Positions 1 through 11,950 of a stretch of 64,000 nucleotides of DNA are shown in pieces (the stretch's first letter is position 1; every line of letters starts with the position of its first letter). The notes beneath the pieces are model-generated. The model saw only the letters and a program-made list of their open reading frames with translations, was not told the origin of the DNA and made no database searches. A program made the position numbers and the translations under genes. Origin of the DNA: Limnephilus marmoratus (Eukaryota > Arthropoda > Insecta > Trichoptera > Limnephilidae); NCBI GenBank assembly GCA_917880885.1, contig OU862908.1, positions 51,977,819-52,041,818 of the forward strand, read 5' to 3'.

Positions 1-340
1 CACTGACTTGGTATTTCTGTATAAAATTCTAAATGATTTAGTTGACAGTCCGATATTGCTCAAATTGATAAGCTTCCGGATTCCAATACGTAATACTAGA
101 AGTCAGGATTTATTTCAGTGCAGTAATTCTGGAACTAACTACCTTATGTATTCCTCTTTGCCCAGAATACTAATGGAGGGAAACAATTATACCAAGTGAG
201 TGGACATCTTCAATTTATCTTTAAACAAATATAAAATATTGTTACGAAGGCAGTTCAGTTATGTACAATAAATACTGTGTATTTCTTACTATTCATATGT
301 AAAAGCCCCGAAAAAGGGCGTTAATAAATAAATAAATAAT
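1..340 (+). mobile_element. 3' end of CR1/Jockey-group LINE, copy 1
   Basis: Almost base-for-base the same as 59519-59852, with only about five differences in 330 bp. It encodes the last part of the reverse-transcriptase protein, but a TGA at 197-199 stands where the sister copy has TCA, so the C-terminus is cut short. After the coding part come a short stem-loop (GCCCC about 305-309 pairing with GGGCG 316-320) and a (TAAA)n tail at 321-339. The 5' part lies outside the window. The matching 3' tails show that both are copies of one LINE family. The high similarity suggests recent activity (inference). Confidence 0.85.
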
Positions 341-1326
341 TTCGTTTTTTATATCAAATTTTTAATTACTGTAAATCAGAGAAAATAGTGTTAAATTAGG
401 GCGAAACAGGGTCAGTACATTCATAGAAATATAAAATTACGTGATTAACATAAAATAAAAATAGGACAGCCAAGACAAAATTTTCTTACCGAAGGTGAAA
501 GAGTTTGTCGTTATCTAATGTACCTACCTAACTTTTCATTTGGTCGACAATTTGACCGAGTTGAGTGAGCAAGTATGTCTACTTTTTTCAAAAGAAAATT
601 AAGAGCGTAATTTTTCTTCGTTTGGGTCGACATTTCCGCTCCAGAGGAAGCCGTCAACTTTTTGCGTCGTATCTTTTAATTTGTATGAAATAAGATTACG
701 GGAGCAACTTTACTCCATCTTATTTCAATATAATGTATTTAGGGCAGCAGACTGGACTAATAAATCTTAATTTTACCTAAAATAATAATTCTTCCTCAAC
801 CGTGTTTATCCGGTTTTTCTAACGGCAGCCCTTCAAAACTTTGGACTCAAACTGTCCCAGGGAAAGTTGGTACAAAGAATTATTCTCATTACTGGAAAAA
901 TATTACAAAATATTGGAAAATGAGGATAAACATGTCCGAATAAATATCTTGTGGAAATTATAAAAACGCTAAAAGCAATAAATCAAACTCAAATTTATAA
1001 ACAAAAATACATGGAATTTTCTTTTATGACAGATTAATCGGTCAATGGAAATATTTTTTAAAGATGGGCTTAAAGGTTAGAAGCTAATTAAAATCTTGTC
1101 AAATATGAATGAATGATCTGAAAAATATACTTGCGAACTAATATTTTACACTTAATCATTGAAGAAGAATAATACTAATAAATCTAAACGAAACATAAAA
1201 CAGAACAAGACAAAGAAAATATAAAGGAGACGGTGACGTTAAATATTCAGGTCTAATGACCAAGCCGGTAAGACATTCGATTATGACGGATTCGATTCCC
1301 AGTTGCGACTGTTGTCTTTTTTGTCT
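341..1326. other. AT-rich stretch without recognised gene
   Basis: No convincing coding frame is visible. Near 1243-1310 there is a tRNA-like stretch with a good RNA polymerase III B-box look-alike (GGATTCGATTCCC, about 1290-1302) and a weak A-box (TGACCAAGCCGG). It sits just before the minisatellite arm and could be the decayed head of a SINE; this is low confidence. Confidence 0.4.
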
Positions 1327-1453
1327 GCGACAATTCATCCGGCGACAATTCATCCGTCGACAGTTCATCCGGCCGACAGTTCATCCTGCCGACAGTTCAT
1401 CCGGCCGACAGTTCATCCCGCCGACAATTCATCCGGAGACAATTCATCCTGCC
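1327..1453 (+). repeat. Left arm of inverted minisatellite (about 8 units of 15-16 bp)
   Basis: Unit consensus GCCGACARTTCATCC, repeated about eight times with small changes. The same unit appears in reverse complement at 1688-1832, so the two arrays can fold back on each other. Confidence 0.9.
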
Positions 1454-1642
1454 TGATCATTTAGAAGATTTTTATTAAGTAGGTATGCAAAGAGGATATA
1501 CGGCCGTACAACCAAAATCGATATACTTATATCTGAAGGCATCTTGAGTGGAAATCCGCTGTAAAAATATTTTTACTAACGATAATTTCGACTCTCCGAA
1601 GAAGCATGCGTGAATAACAAAATACGACATACTTATAATTAT

Positions 1643-1687
1643 AGGTTAGGTTAGGTTAGGTTAGGTTTGGTTAGGTTAGGTTAGGTT
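1643..1687 (+). repeat. Interstitial (TTAGG)n, insect telomere motif
   Basis: About nine TTAGG units in a row, with one TTTGG variant. TTAGG is the usual insect telomere repeat (established). Here it sits inside a fold-back minisatellite directly against the right arm, so it is an interstitial tract, not a chromosome end. Confidence 0.85.
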
Positions 1688-1832
1688 GAATTGTCAGGAT
1701 GAATTGTCGCCGGATGAATTGTCGGCGGGATGAACTGTCGGCAGGATGAACTGTCGGCAGGATGAACTGTCGGCCGGATAAACTGTCGCAGGATGAACTG
1801 TCGCCGGATGAATTGTCGCAGGATGAACTGCC
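1688..1832 (-). repeat. Right arm of inverted minisatellite (about 9 units)
   Basis: Units such as GGATGAACTGTCGGC, the reverse complement of the left arm. It begins immediately after the TTAGG tract. The arms are separated by 234 bp (1454-1687). Confidence 0.9.
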
Positions 1833-2151
1833 ATGGAACCAATTTATATAGCGCCGTATCCGTGGAAAATCACCTCAAGTATCAAAATTATCTCCAAGTA
1901 CCAAACTTTGTACATCCAGATATGATGGGCACAGTTTATATCTTTTTAAATCTTGTCATGTATTTTGTATGTAAACATCTTGTATTAGGTCTGAATATTT
2001 TTGAGCCCTACCTTTTATTGCAATTTCCTGAGTTTGTTTTTTTATGCATTTCTATAGTCCATCATGGAGGATACTTTATTTTAACTTTTTGACACCAACA
2101 GTACATAAATCAAATGAATGGTTATAATAATTCATAAAATCTTATAATACA

Positions 2152-2256
2152 TGTTTCTGTGAAATATTTGTAAAGTGATTCTTCATAATGTTTGTGTCTG
2201 TATGTTGCTTCTGTGAAATGTTTTGTAAAAATTTTCTTCATATATTGTGTCTGCAT
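2152..2256 (+). repeat. Two-copy tandem repeat, unit about 50-55 bp
   Basis: The pattern CTGTGAAATRTTT, then TAAA, then CTTCATA, then GTGTCTG occurs twice in a row with moderate divergence. Confidence 0.7.
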
Positions 2257-4574
2257 ATTGGGTTGGGTTGGGTTTAGCTTTTCAGAAGTACCAATTGGCG
2301 ATCCCTTAATGAGTTTTGATAAATCATGGGAGTGCAACTTCGTTGTATGTTTTATTTAATAAAAAATAAAGTATAATAATCGTGAATTTCACAAATAAAC
2401 GTAACGTGGGAAAGCTTTTTTTCCAGATTAGAAGATTCCTTTGTTAGTGATTCTGAATTAATTTAATTTTAACAACCCACTATGATTCTTTCGTATCTAT
2501 GCAATAAAAACGACACATTTTACCAAAGTTCTAAAATATTGTGGAGACAAACTTTTTAACCGAATCATGTCGAGTGTTTCAAGGATTCGTTAACAAGTAA
2601 TGCATCGCTCATACTCGAATACCACCAGCATCAATATCATGAGCTGAATTTAATAACAGAAATTGGCGCGTGGAAATGCCGAATGTAGGTTCATCGCCGG
2701 ATCTATATTACTTTTCAAGTAGCATTCAACACGGATATCACGCTTCTTATATACCCAATAGGAAGCAATGAGTTTTAATTTCTGAAGAAATAGAAAAGAG
2801 TCAAGTCATGAACGGACCTGTTTTTGCCACTCTACTGCAAGCATGAAAAAACCGTACCTGCGTCTATTAAATCACGAAGAGGAGATATCAATTTTATTTC
2901 AATTTCAACAAAGTCTTCAGTTTATTTATCATCTTTGTTACAGTAAAATCCGCATCATTAAAGGTGAGAGTCGGTGCGTCGTCTAACTGAAATTTTGCAT
3001 AACAATGTTGCATAAATATGATGTTGCGGAATAACTGTGCACACATGTTCCGCTTTGTAAATTGCGGAAAACCCATTCTAATAAAGATTCTTTGTATCGG
3101 TTAAAGTTCTTTGTACCGAAGGTCAAAAGCTGTGTTTTATAGTTCATTACAATCCTTACTTTGTATGATAAGTTTAAAAGAAAATGATTCAGAACCGCAA
3201 GACATATCATAAAACCGATACAAATAACACTACAATACGCAATAGGTATTATACAAGAGAAAATTAATGATGCGAATATGTACGTATACAACACATATTG
3301 GCATAAAGCCAAAAACGTCAGGATGAGATAAACGCGTTTTAAGTTTCGAAAGATAGGTAGACTTATTCAATTTAAAGCTGAAAAGACATCATGAAAAATC
3401 CAACCAATTTTCTTTGCGTAGGTTGATCTAGCTACTTTTGTTTGGAGAAACAACATATTATTAAAAATCGCTGCAACAAAAGTTGCCTATTCCATTTAGG
3501 CACGTGTGTGTATCAAGCCACTACTCCACTGATCGCCTCAAATATAAAAGCAGAAGAATCTTTTTTACGACGACCTATTTCGTGTTTTACAAAAATTTAA
3601 TTTACATTTAGGGCACGCAAAAAATAATACAACGGCATTCCACCAGATGACAGACAGGGTCGGAAGGAAAACACTTTGCATCTGTAGTAAAGTACATAAA
3701 TAGAAAATCTGACAATAATTGTGTTATTTTATTAATAATGTCGCAACAAAATATTCAATGGAAGTAAATAAATTTGTTGCTCCATGCACTTCCTTATAGT
3801 TTTCCTCACGAATTAGTTGTATATCAGAATATTAATCTTACAACTAAAGTGTTACGAAAGGTAAAGCATTAAAACATTTTATAGGTAAGCGTAGAATGGG
3901 TGCTTTGATGCGATATTTATGACGCGTGTGGGATTAGTTTTACAAATAAATTGTATGAGGTCACCGAGAACATATGGCTCAGTGGTCGGCTTGAAGTGTG
4001 GTTTACCGCACGGGTTTCACTACTTTCCGATATATGAACACACACAATACAATGTTTTGGGTACGAAATCCCAAATTCCATTTTACACAATTTTAATATA
4101 GTTGCGTCGACTTAGAAATGTTAAAAATAAAGGCCATGAAAACTTCAAGGCGCCAAAGTTCACCATTGATCATTCATAAATAAAACATAAAATCTATTAA
4201 TAAATAATTAAAATTGCCTATGTATTACCATTTTAACATTACTTATTTGTGGGTAATTACTTTTGTTTACCAAGAACTTTGTCAGATTATTGTGTTATTC
4301 GAATGTAACTTATGTAAGTCTGATATGAAAGTCCCCAGGGAGTTATTTCATATTGTTCACATAAAATTTTGTATCCTTCTTAGTAACCTATTTTGGTATA
4401 AACCAACAAAACGTTTTGTCTATTATTAATAAAATAAAAGTTTATCAACAATACAACCCTCAAGTTTCTGTTTCTCCCAAGCGCTGAGTTTGGTGAGTCA
4501 TTTAATAAATAATAAATAGGCACCTTAAGAAATTGTTTAAATAATATTTAATCGGCTTTAAATATATTTATATA

Positions 4575-4700
4575 CAAAAGCTGGTTCCCGGCATGCGTTG
4601 CGATGCCATTTAATAAAGAAACTGTTTCACACTGCGTGTGGTGGGTGGGTGGGCGGGCTTTATTCAGAGGTTGATGAAGTTTCGCACAATTGACCTTCAA
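4575..4700 (-). mobile_element. Decayed Helitron-like 3' end
   Basis: The motif AGCTGGTTCCCGGCATGCGT resembles, in reverse, the GCCGGGTCAGCTAGT-type 3' end of insect Helitrons (compare 24834-24853). The key CTAG end is not intact and no 5' end was found, so the edges are guesses. Confidence 0.35.
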
Positions 4701-5414
4701 ACCAAGAAGGTTTCTTCAAACAAACGAAAAACCCGGCTACATATGTGGTATGAATACAGCCAAAACAAAACCAAGTATGAATTTCTTCCTTGTGACTTTA
4801 TTTCACCTAATAAGTCAACACATAAAAAAATTAAATTCACATGAAAAATATATAATTAAAAAAATCGCTCATGACAAGCCAGAAAAAGATTTATTTTATG
4901 TAACTTTCTAGTGGTAAATGAAAATATCACATTAAGACAAGATATCACATTATAAAAATAAGACAAAGATTAGGTAAATTATTAATTGGATAATAATTTT
5001 AAAAATCCATAAGCAGGATAATTTTCATTTATTGTGCTCCCCATCACGTCAGTTAAAAGCCGTCGCATTTATTCATATATTTATGACAGTAATGACAGCT
5101 GCCTCGTTAGCGGATATTACATAATACCGACACCAAAAATACTTAAAAAATTTAATGATAACAAAAAGCAGTAACAATTTGGAAACTGGATTTGCGGGAA
5201 AACCAAGTCCTTCATTGTCACTCTACACGTAAATGTAATAGAAACCAAATATGTCAAAAATATTCTAACAAATTGAAAATGCTCAATGTTGACACAAAAT
5301 AATCATATTAATTATTTTGGTATAATAATAATAGATGAACTCATTAAATAGACAGAACAAACCACGAGTATTAAAAAAAACATTATTTCATTTTCCGCTA
5401 ACGTAGAAATCTTC

Positions 5415-6046
5415 TTCAAAAACCTATGTTAGAGAAGGTTTACTACGCATTACCTCAATCAATTCTACAATATGGAATAATAGGACGGGGAGGAGCATAT
5501 AAAACACTAAGGAAGGGTTGTTTTAAAGAATTTGAACAATAATTCATCAAATTTCAAAGGTAATTTTCAAGTTCTGTGCATATTCTATCCAAGTTGTTAT
5601 TATTTCAGTTTTGTGAACCAACTAGCCCACATTGGTATAATTACACAACTTGAAAAGGACTTAAACAGAACTTGAAAATTAACTTTGAAATGTGATGAAA
5701 TGTTCGAATTTTCTGAAACAACCGTTTTAACCCCAATGGAAAAAGTCCAAAGAAAACTCATTAACAAAATCCTAAAAAAAACTTCAGATTATTCATCTGG
5801 TGAATTATTCAAATTTAAAAAATTACAAATTAATAGAATTTATCAAATAAATTCATTATTGAAAATTCATCAAGATAGGCTAAATTAATAACCAGACCTA
5901 GAAACACGGGACAAATAATAATCACAAAAATCAATACAACAACGGCCCAACATCGTTTCACATACTCAGCAATTAAATATTTTCACAAACTCCCTAAAGA
6001 AATACAAGGTGAAAAAAATTATGAAATTTTTAAGAAAAACTTTTAA
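5415..6046 (+). pseudogene. C-terminal remnant of CR1/Jockey-type reverse transcriptase
   Basis: Frames before and after an inverted-repeat insert (5515-5724) encode pieces typical of the region behind the RT domain of non-LTR elements: a YYALPQSILQYGIIGRGGAY segment (about 5430-5495), VQRKLINKILKK (about 5745) and a KYFHKLPKEIQ-like C-terminal segment (about 5965-6010). Frameshifts and stops separate them. No start, endonuclease or catalytic YADD part remains. Old, dead copy. Confidence 0.65.
5515..5724. mobile_element. Inverted-repeat element (MITE-like) inside the LINE remnant
   Basis: Terminal arms of about 65 bp are inverted copies: GGTTGTTTTAAAGAATTTGA at the left and, read in reverse, GGTTGTTTCAGAAAATTCGA at the right, continuing through TTTCAAAG and AATTTTCAAGTTCTG. 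About 210 bp long and too short to encode a transposase. No clear target duplication was found, so the superfamily is open. Confidence 0.7.
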
Positions 6047-7972
6047 ACTTAAAATACATTTCAAACAAAATTGATTGCGTGGTATAACAATAATAATTGA
6101 GTGTATGTATAATATATACACGTATTTTTTTAAATATCGTGTTAATTTTTTTTGCGTTAATTAGTGTACAGGTATCTGTTTTTCTGTACATGTAGTTGAC
6201 GGTAGTATTTCTGAAAGTATTTAATGAACTTATGATAATACTCCCTTCCTAAACGCGAGTTATTCTCGATTAGGGAAGTGTTAATTTACATCAAGAAACA
6301 TATACTGTACCATTAGTTCAAAAATATGTAATTTTTGTATATAAAAAATATGTAAAATATAAAAAATATTATTTATATATTTTTGATAAATATAAAATAT
6401 AGGTACATTATAGAAAATTTTTTAAGAAAATGTGGCAGGAAATTTTATGTTTACTAAACTACTGATTGGGAAAAACTAAATTTTGGCGTTGTTTTCTTTG
6501 GTTAGGTTGGTTTTTTCAAAATGAGAGGTACATGAACATGGGGATATTTATAAAACATAAAAATTAACGGAATAATGGCTTAACCCCTATAATAATTGAA
6601 GAATAACCAATCTTTGTACGTTTAACAGAATAAATATAATTTTTTGTGATTTCCGTAAAGAAAACAGTTTAATATTATGATATGTTAATGAATCTATTTT
6701 CTAACCTTGTTATTGTTTAAACTTAAGATAAAGCCATCCTAAATAATGCAAAATCATATGTTTTTGTTTTGAAAATTTGATCGCTTAGAAGTATTATACT
6801 GTGTGTAGAACATATCTTGGCCCTTAAAAATATCAGTATTTTTTTTTAATAAGCCTAGAAAAAAATAAAGTATTAGGTCTCTAAAAATACTTTCAAGTGC
6901 AAACTCTCCTACTTATAAACCCCTTATCGCGTATGGTTTTATTGTATAATACCGCAAATTCAGTTTCTTTTATAGAAAATAATCGCAAAAAAATTGATAT
7001 TTACGCCCGAACTTCACAAAATAAAATAAAATACGCATTTTCTCGTTGTTATTTTTGACATCAATCAATGCGGCCTGCACTCTACGAATTTGGATTCTTG
7101 AAGTGACCCTTATGGCATGGGCACAAGAACCATGCACTGGGCACACCTATTTCGTATTAGTCACGCCCCGGCCGGAGCGGGAAACGGACGTGAGACTCCA
7201 CGTCGCTTAGTTTCGTGAAATCAATTTTAAATTTCAGTTTTATTGCAGTAAACAATGTGTAAAAAAGGAATTAATATTTTTTACAGGCCTTTACAGGCTT
7301 TTACAGAAAATACCTTTTCAACCTTTCCATAAGCTTTTTCTCAAGTATTTTTAAACTCCTCCCATAAAGGGCGTGAATTCATATTTCGATTTTTTCCTGG
7401 ACTATTGTATCGCCAAAACGATAAAATTTCGAAAAAAAAAAAATTAAATGATTGGAATTAAATACGTGTCTTGTACTAAGTTAAACGAGAAAATAATTTT
7501 CATATTAATCTCGCGAAGGTTTTTTCATTGACCTCCATAAAAAAACACCCTTAGTAATAAACGAAAATATAATCGCTCTTTAGAGGATAAACTAATTAGA
7601 GAAACAATCTTTATTACACCGAGGAGTTAAGCCGTGTTTTTTCAATAAATCGGGCATTAATTCACAGGTAAAAAAAAATTCGGCACTTTAAGACAGTGGT
7701 AAGTTCTTGGAAAATCAACGCCAGAAATTTCTTAGAAAATTGTTGTTTCAGAAGAGTGTTATAATACGTAATGGATAATTTAACGAAGCTTTACAGGAAT
7801 TGATGAGAAAAGGGTTGATTATTCAAGATTAACTATAGAAAGTATTAATATTTAGAAAGTTTGTTTGATGTTAAGTTTTAAAACTCAAGCAAAGACGGCT
7901 TGTTATGATGTCACAAAGGAGAAAATACCCACCCAATTGTTTTTGTAAGTGAAACACATGAAAACGAACATA
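6047..7972. other. AT-rich stretch, no gene seen
   Basis: No coding frame with recognisable domains. A GC-richer island at about 7070-7210 has a 32-codon open frame starting at 7112, but neither splice sites nor family features support it. Confidence 0.45.
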
Positions 7973-8134
7973 CAATTTGGGAAACGGGTATGGGTATCGC
8001 CGTCCCGGGAACCATGTAGAGGATAACAAATACCTCTGCGATAGGTCATCATCAATCGGTTCGCTACGCTTGATGACTTAGCAGGGCTGCCTGGGTTCGT
8101 AGGTCTAGGTCCTGTGTGGAGGTAATGTAAAAAC
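7973..8134 (+). mobile_element. SINE-like element B, internally deleted copy
   Basis: Begins with the family start (AATTTGGGAAACGGGTATGG), carries the family core (CGGTTCGCTACGCTTGATGA), then jumps to the tail CTGTGTGGAGGTAATGTAAAA. Full copies at 17983, 22459, 24186 and 38187 hold 180-300 bp more between core and tail. Confidence 0.8.
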
Positions 8135-8376
8135 TGCTATTATTTAATACTTCTCTTAAATTATGTTACTTAACTTTAATGTTTGCGTATCGGATTTTAC
8201 CCGCATACCTAATAATAGAAAAGAATTTGAGGCATTCAAATTAAAATATGTCTCTAACAATTTAATTCAATTCAGATAAACATGGCCATGTTGATGAGTG
8301 ACTTTTGCAATAATAACGATGAAACAAGCCCTCGATTACTAGTCACCAATTTGAATAATAATTAAAAAAGGCTACA

Positions 8377-8940
8377 CTTAAGGGCTTTTAACCAGCCAGC
8401 GGCCGAGAATCCAAATTTGGATGTTCTTACGATTGTACAGGGCGGTTCCAATGAGAAAGATTAATTATTCTCCGTACCATCTTTTTAAAATTGTAACTTA
8501 ATATCGATTTTATTTCATTCAAAATTTGCTTTAATTTTTACCTACATCCAAGAATGCTGAAAGGCGTGATGATGAAACTATTAAAATTAAGTACTTTTTG
8601 TAATTATTTTTTGATCAAAAGTATTTATAATTTTTCAATAATGTGTAAGTAAAAAAGAACGTAAATTTTTTTAAATATAATTAGTTTGTAAGACCGTAAA
8701 TAAATAGCTAAAATGAAGTATTTTCGTCACAAAACACGTGCGCGGATCTTTTTTTTAGTGATGATATTTAAACTAAAAATAAAATTCTGAAACATAGCTT
8801 TCCCAGATAATTTGTTAATTTATTTTACCGCATGATTATAAGATTTGAAATGTGTGTTGTATAATACAAAATTTTGTTTGAAAATTTAACATATCTGCCA
8901 ATGACCTATGCTAAGGTACCTTATTATACTAAAAATAAAT
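8377..8940 (+). repeat. Dispersed repeat F, copy 1 (uninterrupted)
   Basis: Matches 47998-49114 along its length (ACCAGCCAGCGGCCGA..., TCTCCGTACCA..., ATGCTGAAAGG..., CTTATTATACTAAAAATAAA), except that copy 2 has a 570-bp insert. No coding frame or obvious terminal repeats, so this may be a non-autonomous element or part of a segmental duplication. Confidence 0.8.
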
Positions 8941-9392
8941 AGTATTTTAAAAAAATGCATCATCGATATTAGTACCTACCAACCGAGAAGAAATGAGCAC
9001 TGCTGAATATTAGGAATTAAAAATATATATTTTAAAAGATAAACCAAAGCCGTTTGTAGGCGTAGTTTTGGAGATTATAATAAATTAAGAAAAAAAAATT
9101 ATGCACAATAACTAAAAATCCCTTCATCAATCCCTATAAACGCGAAACAAAAGATTTTACAAAATCAAAAAAGATCGTAGAAAACAACGCAGCTTTAAAT
9201 CGACAAACTAATCTGTGCAGTCTGGGACGCCGATACTGTAGATAATTGAACCACCAGTGTAAAAAAGGTTATTTTTCAATATTAACTTCACATATGTCAT
9301 ATTTGGCGACATGTGAGGAGGGTCTGAGGGTCCCCGTTGGACGGCTGCACAGATAAGTTTGCAGATTTGTAGAATGGTGAAGTAAGACTTAC
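8941..9392. other. AT-rich, no feature recognised
   Basis: No gene or repeat seen. If the exon at 9393-9470 is real, this would be its downstream intron on the minus strand. Confidence 0.4.
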
Positions 9393-9470
9393 CCGGTTTC
9401 CTGCGCACTCGCCACAGGACGGGAGGGGCAGGGTTACCCGCTGACGAGGCCAGCTTGCCGGCCGTCACAC
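9393..9470 (-). CDS. Candidate internal exon of an unidentified host gene (26 codons)
   Basis: On the minus strand a strong 3' splice site (pyrimidine-rich TGTTTTTGTTTCTTCCAG) is followed by a GC-rich 78-bp block and a strong 5' splice site (CCGG|GTAAGT). Both introns would fall after the first base of a codon, so the exon is symmetric (phase 1-1) and could be skipped without shifting the frame. The frame reads VTAGKLASSAGNPAPPVLWR, followed by VRRKP. Base composition contrasts sharply with the AT-rich flanks, as expected of an exon. I do not recognise the protein. Alternatives are an exon captured by a transposon or a chance match. Confidence 0.5.
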
Positions 9471-10541
9471 CTGGAAGAAACAAAAACACCATTTTAGAGG
9501 AGGAAAGAGTGCATAATTATTATTTGATCTTGAAGGAAGGGTGTTTATATATTATAAGTGATAATACATACACAGATACATGTTACAAAACATATTTTTT
9601 CAAAAATATAAAAAAAAAAATATTTTCGGAACAATTTGTATAGGTCTCAAAAATCATGATGTCTCATTGTATCATAGTGAGAAATATGATCTAAACGGTG
9701 TTAGAAAGAGAAAACACCACGTTTTATATTCAAAATTTCAGATCGCATTTTAAAAAAATATTAAGAAACGAGGGAATTTTTTATTATTTATTTTTGCATG
9801 AAACGAAAAAAGTGATGAGACGATCAAATTAAAAATAAAATATCTATGTGTTTTTATTTTTTTCATTGTCAGTATCTTTAAAATTATATGTTTATTTCGA
9901 ATTACAAAATTATAAAATTTCACCTTTGAAAACAGTTTTTTTTTCGGATACTTTCAGAAATATTCCATTTACGTGGATTTTATCGCAAGAGCGGAAATAT
10001 TTTTTTAACCCATCAGGCCCTTTTAAAAAAGTATATGACTATGCCCACCACTCCTGTCTCAAATGTGGTACATCTACTAGGATGGGAATATGCTACAACA
10101 AATCATATGAAACAACTATTGAAAAACACAAAAGGGAAACATAAAGACCACCCTAAAAGCTCCCCGAAGGACGCTAACAAAAGAAATCTTCAAGTCATTT
10201 GCACTCCCAAAGGTACAATATATAATGTAGATATCTGTGCTAAGAATGATTTATTTTTTAAACATTTTTTTAATTATAAAAAAAAAACCGAAGAAACGAC
10301 ACCTTCGAAACACAAGAACTAACCGGAATGGTATTATTAATTTAAAACTGTTTTTGGAAAAAAGAAATATAAATATCTCTTCACTAAGCTAATTTAAGCT
10401 GAGCCACATTTTTCGCTTTCCTTGGTGGCGGTATGTTCAAATTATTGATAGGTGATTCGTAACCTGGGAACATTTGGTTTTCTTTTTTAATAAAAAAAGC
10501 TTTATAATTCACTTCGACTAGCAATAAAGAAAACGGATAAT
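9471..10541. other. AT-rich stretch with one unexplained open frame
   Basis: An open frame at 10035-10322 (95 codons, plus strand) reads like real protein in composition (lysine-rich, NVVHLLGWEY near the N-terminus) but matches no family I know. It may be a piece of a decayed retroelement. The rest shows nothing. Confidence 0.35.
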
Positions 10542-10675
10542 GCAAATGATTTGAAAAACAAATCATAACCTGGCATAAAAAAATCAAAGAAGAGGAATTA
10601 TTGCAATGATTACGCAAATGATTTAGAAAAACAAATCATAACCTGGCATAAAGAAATCAAAGAAAAGGAATTATA
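10542..10675 (+). repeat. Two-copy tandem repeat, unit 72 bp
   Basis: GCAAATGATTTRGAAAAACA, CATAACCTGGCATAAA and TCAAAGAARAGGAATTA occur twice, 72 bp apart. The second unit continues an open frame of about 40 codons. A unit of 72 bp (24 codons) keeps the frame, which suggests that a coding segment was once duplicated. Confidence 0.75.
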
Positions 10676-10828
10676 TACTTATTTTGAAAAACAAAACATT
10701 ATGGGAGCTAAAATAATCACAGTCTTACTAAAAAAAAACACTTCCCAACCGTTAAACTTGGTTTAGTAACACGTTGAATAAAAACTGTACATACTAAAGA
10801 AATTTAAGTAACCTTCGACACAAAAAAG

Positions 10829-11039
10829 AGCTGATGACCTTGAAACGCCTTTTCGAATTTTCATGAATTGTAGCTAAGAACCATCTCGATCACGTCAGCA
10901 TTCAAACAAAAAAACGCATCATTCGTTTAGGAACTAACATTCATTCGGTCCATTCGTTTAGGAACTACCACTACACAGACAGACAAGCAGACAGCGGTCA
11001 AACTTATAACACCCGTCCGTTTTGCGTCGGGGGTTAAAA
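10829..11039 (+). repeat. Dispersed repeat of a type common in Lepidoptera
   Basis: Ends in the block ACTTATAACACCCGTCCGTT followed by GCGTCGGGGGTTAAAAA. I remember this kind of sequence from many moth and butterfly genomes; that is recollection, not a search. It contains a short internal duplication of CATTCGTTTAGGAACTA (about 10922 and 10953). Confidence 0.5.
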
Positions 11040-11269
11040 ATGTCTTTATGTTATCTTTACTTTAAAAAACAGCCTACGTTTTTGAATGGTTTGTTTGGCT
11101 ACGCAGGGTTTGTGTAGCGGGCTACAATCGAATCTCAATCCCACGAAGTCGGCTACAATCGTATCTGGCTCTTGTTTGTAGGTCTGGGATACCAACATAA
11201 CAGTGACAAAATGGCGGGCGGAGTGTCGTAGTATCGGTTCACGAAGTGAAATTTTATTTATACTTTAAA

Positions 11270-11710
11270 CGGCTGTATCTCCCTCAATTTTGCCGAGCGC
11301 GCCTTATTCAGCTTCTCCACACTTTTCTCATTTAGAAAGTGCATTTTTATCAAATTTCCAAACTGTGGCAGGATCTGCATTTCACCCCCATTTTTAAACA
11401 CAATTGAGACAATGATCTGTTGCTCAGATTCATGAACCATATTAATTAATTTGGGGTCATCATTAACATAGAGCGTCGGAAAAGAGCATTGAGCGTACGA
11501 GCCAACATGCTTGCCAGGAGATTTAACAGGATTTAGTAATCTGGTAAAGAAACAGCAATTCCAGACATATTGCATGAGCCTGTGCACTTGCAAACTCCGG
11601 ACCAGATATACACAATGTGTCATGAACACGCTCCGAGTACAGTGTAGTCACGCTTACAGAGCACTGTTCGGCCTCCCCTGGCGAAGCAGCGCCTCGCAGA
11701 TGTTTGCAGA
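11270..11710 (+). pseudogene. Decayed L2/CR1-type reverse transcriptase, C-terminal part
   Basis: Plus-strand frames, broken by shifts, contain LLRFMNHI before a LG turn (about 11421-11450), IERRKRALSVRANMLARRF (about 11475-11530), FQTYCMSLCTCKL (about 11559-11597) and AYRALFGLPWRSSASQMFAE (about 11660-11710). These follow the order of the thumb and C-terminal region of L2/CR1-like LINEs. The catalytic part is missing. A long open frame on the opposite strand (11258-11629) is its antisense shadow. Confidence 0.6.
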
Positions 11711-11950
11711 GAAAGGTAAATGGGTTCGCTTTCGACCAGGCTGTAGTCCAGTGGCACAGCGCGCCTCTACATCACAGATGGGGAATGGAGATTTTCCCTC
11801 AAACCACACTAATACAAGTGCTGAACGTACACGCATTGCGCAATTTCCTTTATTGTATTAATATCTTATCATGTTATTTTATATTGGTAAGTCTTTTTTT
11901 AAATTTCTTCCTTTTGTAAATCTTATATTGTATTATTTTTTCATTTATAT

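Larger units (their letters stand above)
1833..5414. other. Long AT-rich stretch, no gene seen
   Basis: Only weak signals: a two-unit tandem repeat at 2152-2256, a possible degenerate tRNA-like SINE head near 3970-4040 (A-box look-alike TGGCTCAGTGGTC) and a Helitron-like end near 4581. Open frames here are short and show no recognisable domain. Confidence 0.5.

Noticed and set aside
1256..1456. Repeat protein encoded by the minisatellite
   Set aside because: Units of 15 and 16 bp alternate, so no frame is stable, and both strands look equally open.
7112..7210. Short exon in a GC island
   Set aside because: No acceptor/donor pair of good quality and no recognisable peptide.
10035..10322. Viral or host gene
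   Set aside because: The frame looks protein-like, but I recognise no motif and no splice or promoter context; kept only as an unexplained frame.
11258..11629. 123-codon minus-strand protein gene
   Set aside because: The opposite strand carries reverse-transcriptase blocks in the correct order; this frame is its antisense.
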